Shown in pieces: positions 33,501 to 45,527 of a stretch of DNA of 64,000 nucleotides. Position numbers and translations under genes: made by a program. Source of the DNA: Pyrenula massariospora (lineage: Eukaryota; Ascomycota; Eurotiomycetes; Pyrenulales; Pyrenulaceae). Under the pieces are notes generated by a model. That model had not been told where the DNA came from. It made no database searches and saw nothing but the letters and a program-made list of their open reading frames with translations. Position 1 is the first letter of the stretch, and each line of letters begins with the position of its first letter. The stretch covers positions 1,860,001 to 1,924,000 of the forward strand of contig JAGFMI010000003.1 in assembly GCA_021030905.1 (NCBI GenBank), in the 5' to 3' direction.

Positions 33501-34935
33501 AAGATAAGGAGTGAAAAGTGTCTTGCGTTGCTGTTGCGACTGTTGCTGCATTGACATCTGGCTTGGAGCATGCTGGCTAGCTTGGAGACCTAATGCAGGG
33601 TTATTGAGCTGTGCACCCTGCATGGCTTGCAATTGCGCTATCTGGAGAGGGTTCAATTGCTGACCACCAAACATTTGAGGTTGAGCCATGACAACCTGGC
33701 CCTGAGGCAGTTGTACTAGTTGTGGCTGGCCTTGATATTGGAAATTGCCAATAGAGCCGACAGATTGATTCATAGATCCGCGAGGACGGTGTCCAGGTTG
33801 AAAAGCTGCGGCGTTCACGTTTGGAGTCTGGGTTGCGTTATTTACTTGGGAATTTTGTTGGTCTTGTCCAGGACTCTGAGTGTTCTGTTGTCTCCAATTG
33901 CCCTCAAAATTCCGCGAGCTGGTCCGGTTGTGACCCTGACTCCCTTTCCGTTGTAGGTCGGACTGGTTGGTTGCCCCAGCATCTGATGTGGCCATTGGCG
34001 GTGGGAACTGGAAGTTTCCACCGCCACGACCGACGGAACCAGTGCCACGACCATTCCCTACGGCCAAGCTCTGGCTTCGACCATGGCCGCCGCCACGAGT
34101 GGCATTACCAGCTCTTTGGATTCCCAAGCCTTGAGACTGCTGCTGTCCTGTCGGTGTGTGCTTTCCGTCAGAGTTTGCAGGCACAGCCTGGACCGGAGTG
34201 GGTGAAGCGCCGGTAGCACCGGGAATGGGGAACTGAAATCCAGTTGTAGTTCGCTTCTGTTGTGCAAGCTCGGCAGCCTTCTTTGCTTCATCGAGAGCAA
34301 GTGAATGCCTTCTCTGGTGTCCACTTGGTTGAGCACCTCCACGACCACGGCTGCCCCCGCTGTTCTCGCGATTTTGATTTGTCGCTTGTTGATTGTAGTC
34401 GCTGAAGCCTGAAGCGCCGGATGACGGAGCTGGGGGTGGACCCATTCCAACGTTGGGCAAGGCTGACTGATTTCGACGATGAGAGGATGGTTGAGTTGGA
34501 GCGTTTATAGGGACGCCGAGCTGCTGCTGCTGCTGCTGTTGTTGTTGCATCTGAGGAAATTGAAAAGCATTGTTGTGGGGAGATACCCCCGCCATGGAAA
34601 CTTGGCCTTGCATCGGCTGGTAACCAGGAACGCCTGCAAGAGGCTGCTGGATCATGCCCATGTTGACATATTGTTGATGTGTAGCAGCAATTTGTTGCTG
34701 TTGCTGTTGAAGCATTTCAATCTGTTGTTGAAGAGCGAGTTGTTCCACTACAAAAAAAGATTAGCTGATGTCTCCAGGGCTTTTCTTTCCGGCGGCGGGG
34801 TCGCAATTGCAAGGTGTTTAGCACGCCAAAAAACATACTCATGAGAGGAGTGAGCTCCGAGGGGCTCCGTCGGTGGGCAATATGGAGTCTTCGACCCGCA
34901 GGTCCTGGGACACCTGGCTGTCCATGTTGATCCAT
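30588..34935 (-). CDS. SSD1: Ssd1-type RNA-binding translational repressor (RNB-domain family)
   Basis: Four exons on the minus strand, 34935-34839, 34747-32076, 32031-31672 and 31622-30588, encode 1387 residues. The 97-bp first exon gives MDQHGQPGVPGPAGRRLHIA; the splice A|TG creates LMMEQLALQQQ. A long Gln/Asn/Gly-rich disordered N-terminus with poly-Gln tracts leads into cold-shock-like domains (LADGQLVAGILRVNKKNRSD) and an RNB domain. In the RNB active-site region, TIDPNGAKELDDA keeps three of the four expected acidic Asp positions but has Glu where RNase II has its second Asp. This agrees with the known loss of nuclease activity in Ssd1. In yeast Ssd1 binds mRNAs for cell-wall proteins and is controlled by the kinase Cbk1. 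Introns are 91, 44 and 49 bp. The gene has a long upstream region shared with GLE1. Confidence 0.95.
34521..34547 (-). repeat. CAG/CAA trinucleotide repeat coding poly-Gln in SSD1
   Basis: Six CTG followed by three TTG on the plus strand encode nine Gln in Ssd1. A second Gln-rich tract is at about 34687-34735. Such tracts commonly vary in length between strains. Confidence 0.85.
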
Positions 34936-36517
34936 TCCGGTGACAATGGCACAGCTGCGGAGAAAAAGCTCTTGTTTGGTATTTGGTTCTGCGGGAACTT
35001 TCGAAAGCCCTCGACACTCGCGCTCAATTCAGATCGGCAGATCGATTCTGTGGACAAGCTCATCAGTATATCATCATGTGACAAGGAGCTTGTGCCAAGA
35101 TGTGCACAAACCTGCGGTAGAGTGTGGGCAGAGACTGCACCCACGGCCTTGAATCAATGCAGTAGTGTGTAAGATGTAATGATCGCGGCCTCCTCTGATG
35201 GGATGCCACCGACGGAGGAGGGATATCAAGAGATTTGAGATTGACAATGCTTGTGATATACGCCAATTACAGGGCTCGGAAGCTGGATCTAAAAGGGTGG
35301 AGAATGAGGGCGCGAAATAGTGTCCGAAAAGACAGGGACAACAGATCGACCAGATAGAGGGGTGCACCGGTAGGACCGATAAAGAGGGCTTATCCAGGCA
35401 GTAGCACTCGAGCCAAGGTCGTGATTGCGTTAGGCAGACTTGCAGGCTAGCGAAGAAACGGATACTGAGTGACGACAGGCGCTGTAGGAGCAGGAACAGT
35501 TGGAGTGGGCGGACAATGTGAGAGAGCGACAGGGAGCAAGGAAGGAACACTATCGCCGTGGGAGAGAGCGATGCGAGGGAGTAGGCAATAAAGATGAAGA
35601 GGACGAAGGATGGGGAGATGGAGAGATGAGGTGCGAAGCAGCCGTGGGTGTGGAGGTTCGAGTGAGTGCCAAGAGCGAATGTCTGGGTCCGCCACATCCG
35701 CCCGACTTTGCTGCGTGAAAGAACTTCGGGCAGCGTACAATGGCCAGACCGGCTCCAGAAAAGGACAAACGACAGACAGCCTCGAGCGCCCGTCCTGTCT
35801 CACCCGGACCTTGTGCCATGTCCACCATGAAGTGAACATCCGTATTCCTCACTATCACGCTTACAGGGCTCTTCATACGCTCTCCACCCTCGACACCACA
35901 GCACCGAATGCCGCTTCTACCCATGCTCAACACCCAGATTCGTGACACGCTGGTGCTAGTATAGGTACGTCTGTTTTCGCGCCTGCATCCGGAAACACTT
36001 CCTACGAACGCCAACGGGCCTCGGACCGCCGCCTGGCTGCACGTTCGGCCTCTGGAAACAATAGCGAAACCCGCATCGCCCCACCACCATAGTCAAAGAC
36101 AAGCTTTTCATGCTCCAACGGGCACCCTCCAAAACAAGCTATCGCCAAACGCCATTGGCTTGGGAAGCGGCTTTTCACAAACCGTCCTTTGGGAACGCTC
36201 CTAAAGATCTTTAGCCGCCTAGCAGCTGTTATTCCAGCGTGACGAACTTTTCAAATGTCACCTATGCCTAACTTTTCCCCCACATCTTTCTTCGAATAAT
36301 TCTAATGTCGCACGAGCCATCGTCTAATAAGGTGTATAGCGACCCTAACCGAGCGTCAAAGGTACTTGCTTTACTCAGTTCCACTCATAAGGACAGAAAG
36401 AATCACTTCCACAATACTGGCTCTTCAAGCGTCATCTCTGGTCGCCCATTGATCCGTACCATGCTGAGAACAAATAACCCCTGACACCACTATTCAGAAG
36501 ATACATTAGACATCGTG
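34936..36517. promoter_or_regulatory. Long divergent upstream region of SSD1 and GLE1
   Basis: About 1.6 kb between the two starts. On the SSD1 side the minus strand is pyrimidine-rich and open for some 200 codons (35697-35074), but the reading lacks protein character; a long 5' leader is more likely. At 36305-36361 a short open stretch begins with ATG, ends at a GTACTT donor and could join in phase to GLE1. Confidence 0.5.
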
Positions 36518-38243
36518 ATGTCACAGGCTAGCACAATGGTCCACCGTACACCCTCCCGGCATTTACGTCCGAACCATTTCTCGCCTAGTTCACACGATAG
36601 TCCTTCAAGACAGCTCCTCGGAGATCTCGAAAGTGAGCTTCAAAAACTCCGCGTCTACGAGCAAGACGTACAAAAAGTACATCTGTTTGAGCAAAACGTG
36701 CAACGAAACAGTCTTGACGAGCAGGACGCGAAGGTTGCGAGAAAACAACTAGCAGATCTTGAAGCAGCCGTCGCTAGAAATGAATCAGTACGAAGAGATG
36801 CTGAGGCGGAGCTTTCTAAATGGAGACGTCAGGTTGAAGAAGAACAACGGCGCCAAGCGGCCGAAGCTCGCCGTATTCAAGAGGAAGAAAATCGAAGAAG
36901 AGCAGAGCAGCAAAGGCTAGCACGCGAAGATGCTGAACGGCGTGCCGCTGATGAAAGAGCCCGGGCGGCAAAAGAGAGGCAAGAAGCAGAAAAGAAGGCG
37001 AGAGAGGCAGCCGAACAGAAAGCGAAAATCGAAGCCGAACAAAGAGCGCGCAAAGAAAAGGAGGACGCGGCAAAAAGGGAGGCCGATCATCAGGCCGATC
37101 TTCAAGCACGAGCAGAAGCACAACAAGCAAAATTGCAAAAAGAGAAAGCCGAGGCCGCAAAAGTCACACAACCATCATCAAGACCGACAGATTCCGAGAA
37201 AGAGAGACGGCACGCTAGATACCTTGAAATCCACAAAACTCTAAAAAATTTTCGCAAGAATTTCGTTGCCCAAAGTAAAGCAGATCCGACCTTGAAAACC
37301 AAGTCGGGGGATGTTCGTCGAAAATTGAGGCAGTACGTTGGGCAGCTCTTGGATTTGAAGGCCGCGAACACTTCGGACTCAAAAGAGGTTCAGGAGCTGA
37401 AGACTAGTAACGCGAAAGTTGTAGGTTTGGCAATAATGTTCACCTGTTGGCAAAGCTGACCCTCCTTTTCAGGCTAAGTCAATCCAAATACTCATAAAGG
37501 AGGCATTGTCCGTGCCCTCGCCACTAGTAAATGTCCGTGATTTCATTGCTTTCCCACCTTCCAGCGTGGATTCAGCCCAAGCACCTGCTATGATGATATA
37601 TGCCTTCAACATGCTTTCCAAGCGCCTTGTGGAACAATGGGCGACGGAGGCGGCTATTGCGACCAGTCGTGCTGAAGCCATTGGGGTTGTTGGAGCCAAG
37701 ATCTTCTCGGCCCCAGAATTTCTTTTTGACGGGTTTTCTATGGTCGACATACTCCTTGCCAAGCTCCATGCCGCCTGCCCCGTCCTCTTCGGGATATACG
37801 GTCCGGAAAATACCAAACAAGGCCGGATTCGCCTTGGATGGAAGCAACAACAGGGCTCATTTGTCTCTGAAAACGAGCACTATGAACGAATGAACGGCTT
37901 AGGGGCTGGCTTTACCTCAGTCACGCTACGTAGCTTTGCAAAAGCCAGGGATCGGAAGAATCCAGTTCCGCCCACCAACTTCTGGGAAGCCGTTACGGGG
38001 ATTTTGAACACTCCACCACAAGAAGTGACTGTCACTCACCTTATTGTGTTGAAATCTTTGCTGAGACATTGTTCGGAGCATTTCATACAGTTCTACGACG
38101 TGGCTGCGGTGGCAGTGATGAGACGAGCCTTGGTTGAGTGGCCCGCGACGCTGCCAGCGGCTTTGCAAAAGACACCTCAGTGTGACGCGTTGAGGTTATT
38201 GCCAGAGACGCTGGCAAAGGATGAGCATCTGTCGTTGAAGTGA
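36518..38243 (+). CDS. GLE1: mRNA export factor / nucleoporin Gle1
   Basis: Exons 36518-37420 and 37473-38243, with a 52-bp intron, encode 557 residues. Gle1 sits on the cytoplasmic face of the nuclear pore and, with inositol hexakisphosphate, activates the helicase Dbp5 during mRNA export. The N-terminal part is a long coiled coil (roughly residues 45-225) rich in EEQRRQAAEARR-type repeats. The C-terminal HEAT-like domain contains SIQILIKEALSVPSPLVNVRDFI, FSMVDILLAKLHAACPVLFG and the basic stretch GRIRLGWKQQ that in the family takes part in phosphoinositol binding. A possible extra first exon (36305-36361, MSHEPSSNKVYSDPNRASK) joins in phase to 36527 by GT-AG and would give 573 residues. The choice between starts is open. 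Confidence 0.9.
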
Positions 38244-38932
38244 TGAGAAATGTGCGGACATTTGTGACTGCGGGGTTGTGTCGTCAAATCTGTCGGATGG
38301 TATGTGGTGCGGGAGGACGAAAACCACAAAAGGATGTTTATATAAGAAGGGACTAAAGGTGTTTGTCGTATATGATGAGATGGCTGGCTGGCTAGGAATA
38401 TATCCACGTTGTTGGGCATAGCGATCTCACATGAACTGTGTTCGATTAATGTAGCCGATCGAGCGATATTGAAACCTTAGGCTTGACAGAATTGAATATC
38501 TCAAGCAATATGATCTTTACATAGTAGCAGCTTAGTATTTCAGGACTTACGCCACCTCACGAAACACTACTATCTCGTTGCCATCTACTAGGACGCACAA
38601 CTCATGCTTAGGCAAGCTACTCTACGCTGACGGCGAGTAGGAGAAATATGTTTCGGGAACTGGATATAGAATTTTTAAAGTGCTCCGAGTTGTTTAAAGG
38701 TTACAAAACTTTGGTATTTGCGTGGTAGAAATCGTAGGGTTTATCCCTACGAGACTATTGACGCCTTGTCATTGGCAGAGTAAACATTTCCAACAGGCGC
38801 GTGCGAGTCTTCCAGACCTGTCTAGGTAGGTATCTTCCGACGCTGTAAGGCAAGTGATGTATTCCCCACGGTTTCAACGGCCTTACAAATGGAAGAGTGC
38901 TGACCTGGTCATCCAGAGTACTCAAACTCCTC
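38244..38932. other. Convergent intergenic region
   Basis: 690 bp between the 3' ends of GLE1 (+) and SEC27 (-). Nothing recognised. Confidence 0.5.
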
Positions 38933-41772
38933 TTAATCAACGTCCCCATCCTCGGCGGCTTCCGTTGTCCCGTTCGTCTCCACGATTCCATCAGCCCCAT
39001 CAATGCCGCCATCAACGAGTTCTTTCGCATGTCCACCTTCCTTTTCCAACCTCAGATACTCATCCCACTCTGGAAATAGATCATCATCTCCACCATCCTC
39101 CCCAGGTGGCACGCCGATCAATTTCGCAATCTTCCCCTTGCCGCCCTTTTCTAACGACGTCTTCCATTCTCTAGTCAAATCGATCGCTCGACTTGGTTTG
39201 TAAGTTTGAGCAAACAAGACCGCCTCAGCATGTCTATTGGTGCGGACCAAGATATCAATACATCCATCGATGTCAGAAAGCGCCCACAGCGCGGAGAAGG
39301 TGATGTTATGGACGCCAGCTTTGTCGGCCTGCTGGGCCAATGCGCGCAAACCATCTTTATTCCCGCTTGATGAGTGAAGCAGTAGCAATGAACCAAGGTC
39401 CTTGGCATGCTCGAAACACTCTTCTGCTAATTTGACATCCCAACCGCTGAGCGCTGCATCACCCACGGTCTTCCACTTGTGCTCGACGTCGGCTTCCCGG
39501 GCCAGGTCAAGAGCGATTGGAAGGTTGTTCAAGGATAGTGCGAGCTCGAAGCGGTGTTCCGGGTCAGTTGCGACTTCGAGCGCGAGTTCTTTGTGTCCCT
39601 GGCCCTCGAGGAAACGGGCAATCTTGTTCATTTGGTCCGCAGGTATTTCCGAGAGTAGGGATTGGGCAGCTTCCATATCGTCGCGGAGGACAAGCGTTTG
39701 ATATTCAACTACAGTCAAAGAAAGGGCGTAGGATATGACAGAAACGTCTTTATCGGCAAGGTACATTCTGCCGTCTCGCGGGAGGTAACCAAGGAGATAC
39801 ATAGGCTGGTCAAAGTGAGAGATCGTGTAGGTCTGGTCGCCGACAAGGTAGTTGAGTCGGTTGGTGGAGTTAGTATATATGAAGCAATCACCGAGCCATT
39901 CCCCTGTTCTCACGGTTTCGTTGATATCTGTGACGACTTCAAATGCAGACTCGACACCATCTGCGTCTGCTTCACCAGCATTGATACCAGCAACATAGTT
40001 GTCGCGGGAGAACCGAAGAACGTAAAACGTCTCTTCACAGCAAAGGGCAACTAGTTCGCCGCTTTCAGACCAGTACACCTGCGCAAACAAATTAGATTAC
40101 TCGCTTCAAATCTAAGACAAGCACATACTTCTCTTGGATCCACTTCAATCCGCCGTACAAGGCTGCCACTGTCCCAGTCAAACATACCGATTCCACCTTG
40201 CCCTTTTACACCAAGCAAAGTTCCGCCGCTTAAACCTTCGGCTTGGAAGCCGACGTCCAAACCTCCAGACTTTTCCTTAAAGTTTCGGAATATCTTGACA
40301 CTCATGGACGATTCTCTAATAGCATAATCATTGCTGTTATCTTTTGAGCCCCAAGCAAAGTCCAGAGCTGTGCCAAAGGCTTTGTTTCTCCACGCAAGAG
40401 CGGTGTAGATGATATACTCGCCATCGCCACAGACCGAGACGAAACGACCGTTGGCTGAGTGAGATAGGGTTTGCGGGTAGATCTCGCAGGACCCAAGTTC
40501 CTTGGAGGGGAGCGATATCGGTGCACCATCTTTTATCGAGGCATCACCTCCTTTTATGACTGCTGACACAACCTCATTGTGCCTGGCCCAAACCATCTTT
40601 CCAGAGCTATCCATGGACACTGCTGGCTCTTCCCTGCCCATCTTTACAACCACAGCCCCGTCGTCAAATCCCATCGCAATGCCTTGTCTACCCCTCTGGT
40701 AGCTCACGCACCACGCTCGTTCTAAGCCATAGCTCAGCGACTGCTCAAGGCGGTAGGTATTTGCATGCCAGATCTTAACTGTGCCGTCTTCGGATCCAGA
40801 TATAATAACGGGTAACTCAGGATGATAGCACGCAAAAGAGACATTGCTTGTGTGCCCTTCTAATGTCGCGATCAATGCCTTTGTGGTGTAATCCCATATC
40901 TTTACAGTTTTATCGTCCGACGTGGTGAGCAAATATGGTTTATCCGCTGCTGGGTAGTAGTCGACATGATTTACCCCCTTCGTCTCATGAGCTTCGAGTG
41001 TGAAATTGGGATGATTCGAGCCAAGACTCCATATCTTAACTGTACGGTCTAGACATGCAGAAGCAAAGGTATTGGTGTCTTTAGGATTGATCGCAAGGCC
41101 CATCACGTAATGATTGTGACCTTCGAACACCTGCACGCATTTCCATTGTCGATCCCAATCCCACAACTTTATTGTCATGTCATCTGAGGCAGTAAGAACG
41201 AAGGGTTGAGAAGGATGGACAATGATGGACCGGATGTAGTCTGGATGGGCCTCAAAGGAGGTGATCTTTTCGGAGGTGTTATAGTTGTATACACGGAGTT
41301 GGAAGTCATCTGAGCCACAGACAATCCAATTCTTCCGGGCAACAAAGCGACCAGCGCGGACGGGTACGTCGGTCAATTCAAATGTTTTCACGATTGCCTA
41401 AAATTGAGATCAGTAGGCTGCCTGGAGATTATACCGGCAGCTGCGCACCTGAGTCTCGTAGGACCATATGTAAACATGGCCTGGGAAGCGTGAGATATTT
41501 GTGATTTACAGGCGTAGAGTCCTGACTGACCGCTGTATAAGGTAGTGAGAATCTAGATATCGATAAGCCAGATTCTAGTGAGTGAAGGTTCATGTACCAA
41601 CCCATGGCTCTGTAGGATGGAAGTCGATCCCTTTTACCCGCTCTGAACGAGCGAATAGCTGCCTCTGAAAACTTTTGTCAGCGTTACAAAGTCTGGAAGC
41701 TAAGTCCTCTGGAGATAGAAGACTCTAAAGGCATTATTGCTTCTGACGACGTACCTTGACATCTAGCCGCAT
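38933..41772 (-). CDS. SEC27: COPI coatomer subunit beta-prime (Sec27)
   Basis: Six exons on the minus strand, 41772-41755, 41664-41602, 41552-41531, 41480-41449, 41397-40129 and 40078-38933, encode 849 residues. The first four exons are only 18, 63, 22 and 32 bp; together they spell MRLDVKRQLFARSERVKGID...HVYIWSYETQ, the canonical start. An N-terminal WD40 propeller (GSDDFQLRVYNY, SDDMTIKLWDWD, ACLDRTVKIWSL, TSDDKTVKIWDY, GSEDGTVKIWHA) is followed by a second propeller and an alpha-solenoid (EHKWKTVGDAALSGWDVKLAEECF). The tail is acidic. The protein is part of the coat of retrograde Golgi-to-ER vesicles and binds KKxx cargo signals. The gene is divergent with the bL28m gene, about 406 bp apart. 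Confidence 0.95.
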
Positions 41773-42178
41773 TGTTCAACCAGTGCGGGCATGGAAAGGG
41801 CAGTCGAAGATGAGAGCACTACGAGGAAATGGTACGGGAATGGGCTGAATATTGAAATCAACAATCACGAGCAAGTATAGGGCTCAATTGCTTCTCAATA
41901 CTGACTTTGGTCGCCGTTGGCAAAGCTTGTCGACGGGTCCTGCCTACAGGCCAGATCATTTCTATGTGCGGCCCGCGGAGGCGGACAGAAAGCGGAAAGC
42001 TGCTGCCAAGCAATTTCTTCAAGACCGCCGGAAATCTTTAACAGTTTTCTCTTCTGGGACAGAGACCGCCATCATGGCAGGTTGGAGATTGGGACTTTCT
42101 CCAACTCGTTAAATCGATCTTCTCTGCTCGTTCACCTGCCGTGATTTCTTCCTGCCTCCCTTGTCAAGCATTACCGCC
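41773..42178. promoter_or_regulatory. Bidirectional promoter between SEC27 and the bL28m gene
   Basis: A 406-bp gap between divergent start codons of two housekeeping genes; no TATA box was seen. A short open stretch with in-frame ATG at 42074 is not supported as coding. Confidence 0.5.
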
Positions 42179-42979
42179 ATGGCGCGTTCAAATAACGTAA
42201 TCTTCAGCATCCTAGACGCCCGTCCTTTCATTATACGTGCTCGAGTCCTGGAACATGTGCCTCGAACCACAATTCGCACATTCAGAGACTTTCGAGAGGT
42301 AACGAGCATGAAGGCGATGAAAATCAAAAAGGAGGATCCCCAGATGCCACCATATCCGTACGGTCCCGATCGATACTATCGGCAAGCGGATCAAGGCCTC
42401 TTCGGAGGTTCTCGACCTCAGACTGGCAACAAGATATCTAAGGGTCGAAATAAAGGAAAGACCAAACGGAGTTGGATGCCAAATATCAAACTGGAGACTC
42501 TCAAGAGCGAAGCTTTAAACAAGGAGTTTACTTTACGAGTAACCCATGCATGCCTACGTACGATACACAAATGCGGCGGTCTTGACCAGTATCTTCTCGG
42601 TAATAAGCCTGCGCGAATTAAAGAGCTTGGTCTTTTGGGATGGAAGTTGCGATGGAAAGTTATAACTTCACCGTCTATGCACGAAAAATACAAAGCGGAG
42701 CGGGAGAACCTCGGTTTACCACCAAGGTCTAAGCCTTACGAGACGTTCGAAGAGGCAATCTTACGGCCTGACTTCCAGCAGGAAATCCGACAAGAGCAAC
42801 AAGAAGCTTGGGAGGAGCTGCGTGAAAAGGATCTAAGATTCAAAAAGCATGTCCTCAAGCATTGGTCGACAGTAGACAACGCCCCTTGGAGAGTCGCCAG
42901 TACAATACGGAGAATAAAGCCCAAAGTCCGCTTGGACCCATTGGCACCGTTACCGGAGTATGGCTCGGCCTTAGGATGA
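42179..42979 (+). CDS. MRPL24: Mitochondrial large-subunit ribosomal protein bL28m (yeast MRPL24 family)
   Basis: A single exon of 266 residues. After a basic presequence-like N-terminus, the L28 core is seen in GKTKRSWMPNIKLETLKS, FTLRVTHACLRTIHKCGGLDQYLL and the following ARIKELGLLGWKLRWKV. A long C-terminal extension with EEAILRPDFQQEIRQEQ is typical of fungal mitochondrial L28. It functions in the mitochondrial 54S ribosomal subunit. ATG 42179 is the first in frame; the open stretch begins at TTG 42161. Confidence 0.88.
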   Translation: MARSNNVIFSILDARPFIIRARVLEHVPRTTIRTFRDFREVTSMKAMKIKKEDPQMPPYPYGPDRYYRQADQGLFGGSRPQTGNKISKGRNKGKTKRSWMPNIKLETLKSEALNKEFTLRVTHACLRTIHKCGGLDQYLLGNKPARIKELGLLGWKLRWKVITSPSMHEKYKAERENLGLPPRSKPYETFEEAILRPDFQQEIRQEQQEAWEELREKDLRFKKHVLKHWSTVDNAPWRVASTIRRIKPKVRLDPLAPLPEYGSALG

Positions 42980-45527
42980 AGTGCTTTCGAGGCAATAGTC
43001 ATCTAGAGGTATTTCGCTGGCCGTGTTGAAATATGGACTTGACCCAGCTAGAAGCTCGTTGTACATAATTTATAAGTATCTCGGATTGGTGTCCTTGGCT
43101 CCGTACATGGTTATGAAAGCTAGCAAAGAGTGGAGCGGATGCCCAACCACCGGCCTATTTCATGTGTCGGAGCGTGTACGTGGTTCGAGAATGAGACATC
43201 GGACCATATTGAGACTTGGAAAACCATTGTCCGCTGAATGAGCACCCGAAGAACTGGGCAGGGTTATATTTTTTGTAAAATTCAGCTTGAATAACGGCAA
43301 GTAGTAGTGCCCAATCCTCAAAATAATTCATCTCAACGGTGAGAATAACATGATCTCGAGAGGGAAATAGGTCTTCCTATCGAAACGGAAACGTCCTATA
43401 TGGTGGTGACAGTCCAACCGGTCTTCTTTATAAAGTCCCGTCTATCCTATTTTTGTCCTCCCAGCCACATCTCGAACTGGGTCCGCGGATCTGTGGATTT
43501 TGCCCGAGGCAATCGCGGCACCCGCGGCAATCGGTTTAGTGGTTGCAGACAGGCTGATGCGGTCTTGGCGCGCGCTTGTCGCTTGTGGTAGCAGCGACGA
43601 AAGGTCTAGGTATACAGGGTAATATCCCGACCATTGTTACTATCCACAGAATCAGGAACATGGTACTTGCAGATACTTGCCTAATAATCACTAGATAGAT
43701 GTAGTTCCCATGTATTGCAGCTACGAGAGCATCGCCTCTCCTGTTGCCGGCGAATTGCACGTGTTGTACGAACTGGTTGAAAGTAAGATCTTGTCGATCT
43801 TCCATACTTTCAGAAGCTTTTATGTCAAAATCCACGTCGATTCCTAGCAGTCAGGGTCCAACGGACGGACCCTGAATGTATTTAGAAAGATCACCTTTTC
43901 CAAATAGAGCCTAGCGTAGCCACTCTTTGGCGACGATCGGGCGGTCTGGGATTACCTCGGCCACAGTATTGGACAAAGCAAACCCCCCGTAGAGTGGGGT
44001 TTGGAGAGTCACCGACTGCCGCGCCTCCGTGCAAATGAGTTTCTCCAACAAGCTTGACTGTATACGACAGGAATACTCGAGATTGTTCGCTCTGAGGTAC
44101 CATTCGCATCGCGCACAACAGATCTTATCCGCTTCAGAGTATCAGCCTCGCCCATCGAGCGTTCCCGCTAAGTGGCTATACCCCAACACACCAAAGAGCC
44201 TCGCCAGTGCTTTCCTCAAATTCGTTATTTGCGAAGATCATATTCGAATTTGTCGCCCGCCCACCTCTTTCAGCCCACTTAGATCCACCGTAGCTGCCTG
44301 GTAAGGTACCGCCTGGATGCATTTTCCCCCTTCTGTTGGTCAAAAGGTGCCTATCTTCAAATATCAATAAGCGCATCCTTGCACTGTCATCGACCATCTG
44401 TCGCGTGGCCGCGCTTCTGCCTGCCCACCGAGGCAAGAATGATCGACTTGTCACTACAGCTCGTACAGCCGCTCGTACGATTGCTCATTCCCCTTTCTCT
44501 TCCGCCACACGGCGATATGCCAGGCTCGAGGCTGAGCAGCGTTGAGGTGCAGAAGGCCATCTGATCAAGCGCTGCTAGGCAGCCTTTCGGAAAGTATGAG
44601 GCCGATCGGAACAGAATCGCCAACTCAAGCCGACGAAGCTGTTCAAGCTGGGCTTGCAGCTGATATCGATGTCGTAGCCTCCGCTGTATCAACGGCCAGT
44701 ATTCGGAAAGCATGTTCCGTAACGGACGGTAACGGACGGTAACAGGGGTTGATTTGCCAGATCGACCCACAAGGCTGTGGTGGCATCCGGTAGGGCTAAA
44801 CCTACGTTGGCCGCCTATCTCAATACCAAGCCCCCCGGAACTTGGCGAAAGCGCAGCCACTCACGTCCGTTTGCGCTTACCAGTGCTGAAATCCTCTCTC
44901 CCACCGTATCCTCCCATTCTCAAACTAAGATAGCTACAACGGCCAGGCTGTTACGGCTGCTATACTTTGTGCTATTCCTCATACCGCCGGGCCTATCCCG
45001 TCGCTTCTACCTTAACCTTCACCCTAACCCTAGGCCGATTTCCATCCTCCCCCATAGCACCCGCGGCTCCTACTGATGCACAGGCCAGCCGTTACTATGT
45101 TTGCTCATATGCTCCATCGTAAAAGCATCGCGGGGGCTTGCTCTTTTCGAACAAGCTCATTGTTGCTAATACTGGCTTGCACTGGCTTACACGGTCTCCC
45201 CTCCTAGGGTCGTGTCTTCGCTGCTTCCTCTGTTTCCTTTCCATAATAGCACGAGTATAGTCTTGTAGACAGTGATGACGGGAGATCCGGCCCCAAGAGT
45301 CGACCAAGCCCCTTTGGTCCCTCAAGCTGGCCTGGGATTTTTACGTCCAGAGAGCTTTAACATAACATCCTTCGCATTAGATGGAAGGACCTCATATGCG
45401 ACCTCGTCATTCGCCCACCCGTTATATAACTGCCCCCCCTTTCCATCCCTGATCATCTTCTACCCCTTCAAGCATAACGCAACTATTCTCCTCTACAGAC
45501 AACTTTTAGAGCTTTCCAACCTCCATC
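42980..45527. other. Gene-poor region upstream of the bZIP gene
   Basis: 2.5 kb without a supported gene. It holds a doubled AACGGACGGT unit at 44721-44740, a short telomere-like CCCTAACCCTA near 45022-45032, and a TATA-like TTATATAAC at 45422-45430, about 100 bp before the bZIP ATG. Short open frames on both strands lack recognisable domains. Confidence 0.45.
45422..45430 (+). promoter_or_regulatory. TATA-like box of the bZIP gene
   Basis: TTATATAAC lies about 100 bp upstream of the ATG at 45528, followed by a CT-rich leader. Confidence 0.45.

Noticed and set aside
35074-35697. 207-codon open frame on the minus strand upstream of SSD1
   Set aside because: Starts far from any splice-compatible exon, is rich in Ser, Leu and Pro from a CT-rich strand, and shows no domain; more likely 5' leader.
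43536-43835. 99-codon minus-strand frame with a hydrophobic segment
   Set aside because: No family character, no splice context and no conserved neighbours; likely chance.
44721-44743. Doubled AACGGACGGT
   Set aside because: Two units only and no copies noticed elsewhere; recorded but not treated as a repeat array.
45020-45033. Interstitial telomere-like CCCTAACCCTA
   Set aside because: Only about two TTAGGG-type units; too short to claim a former chromosome end.
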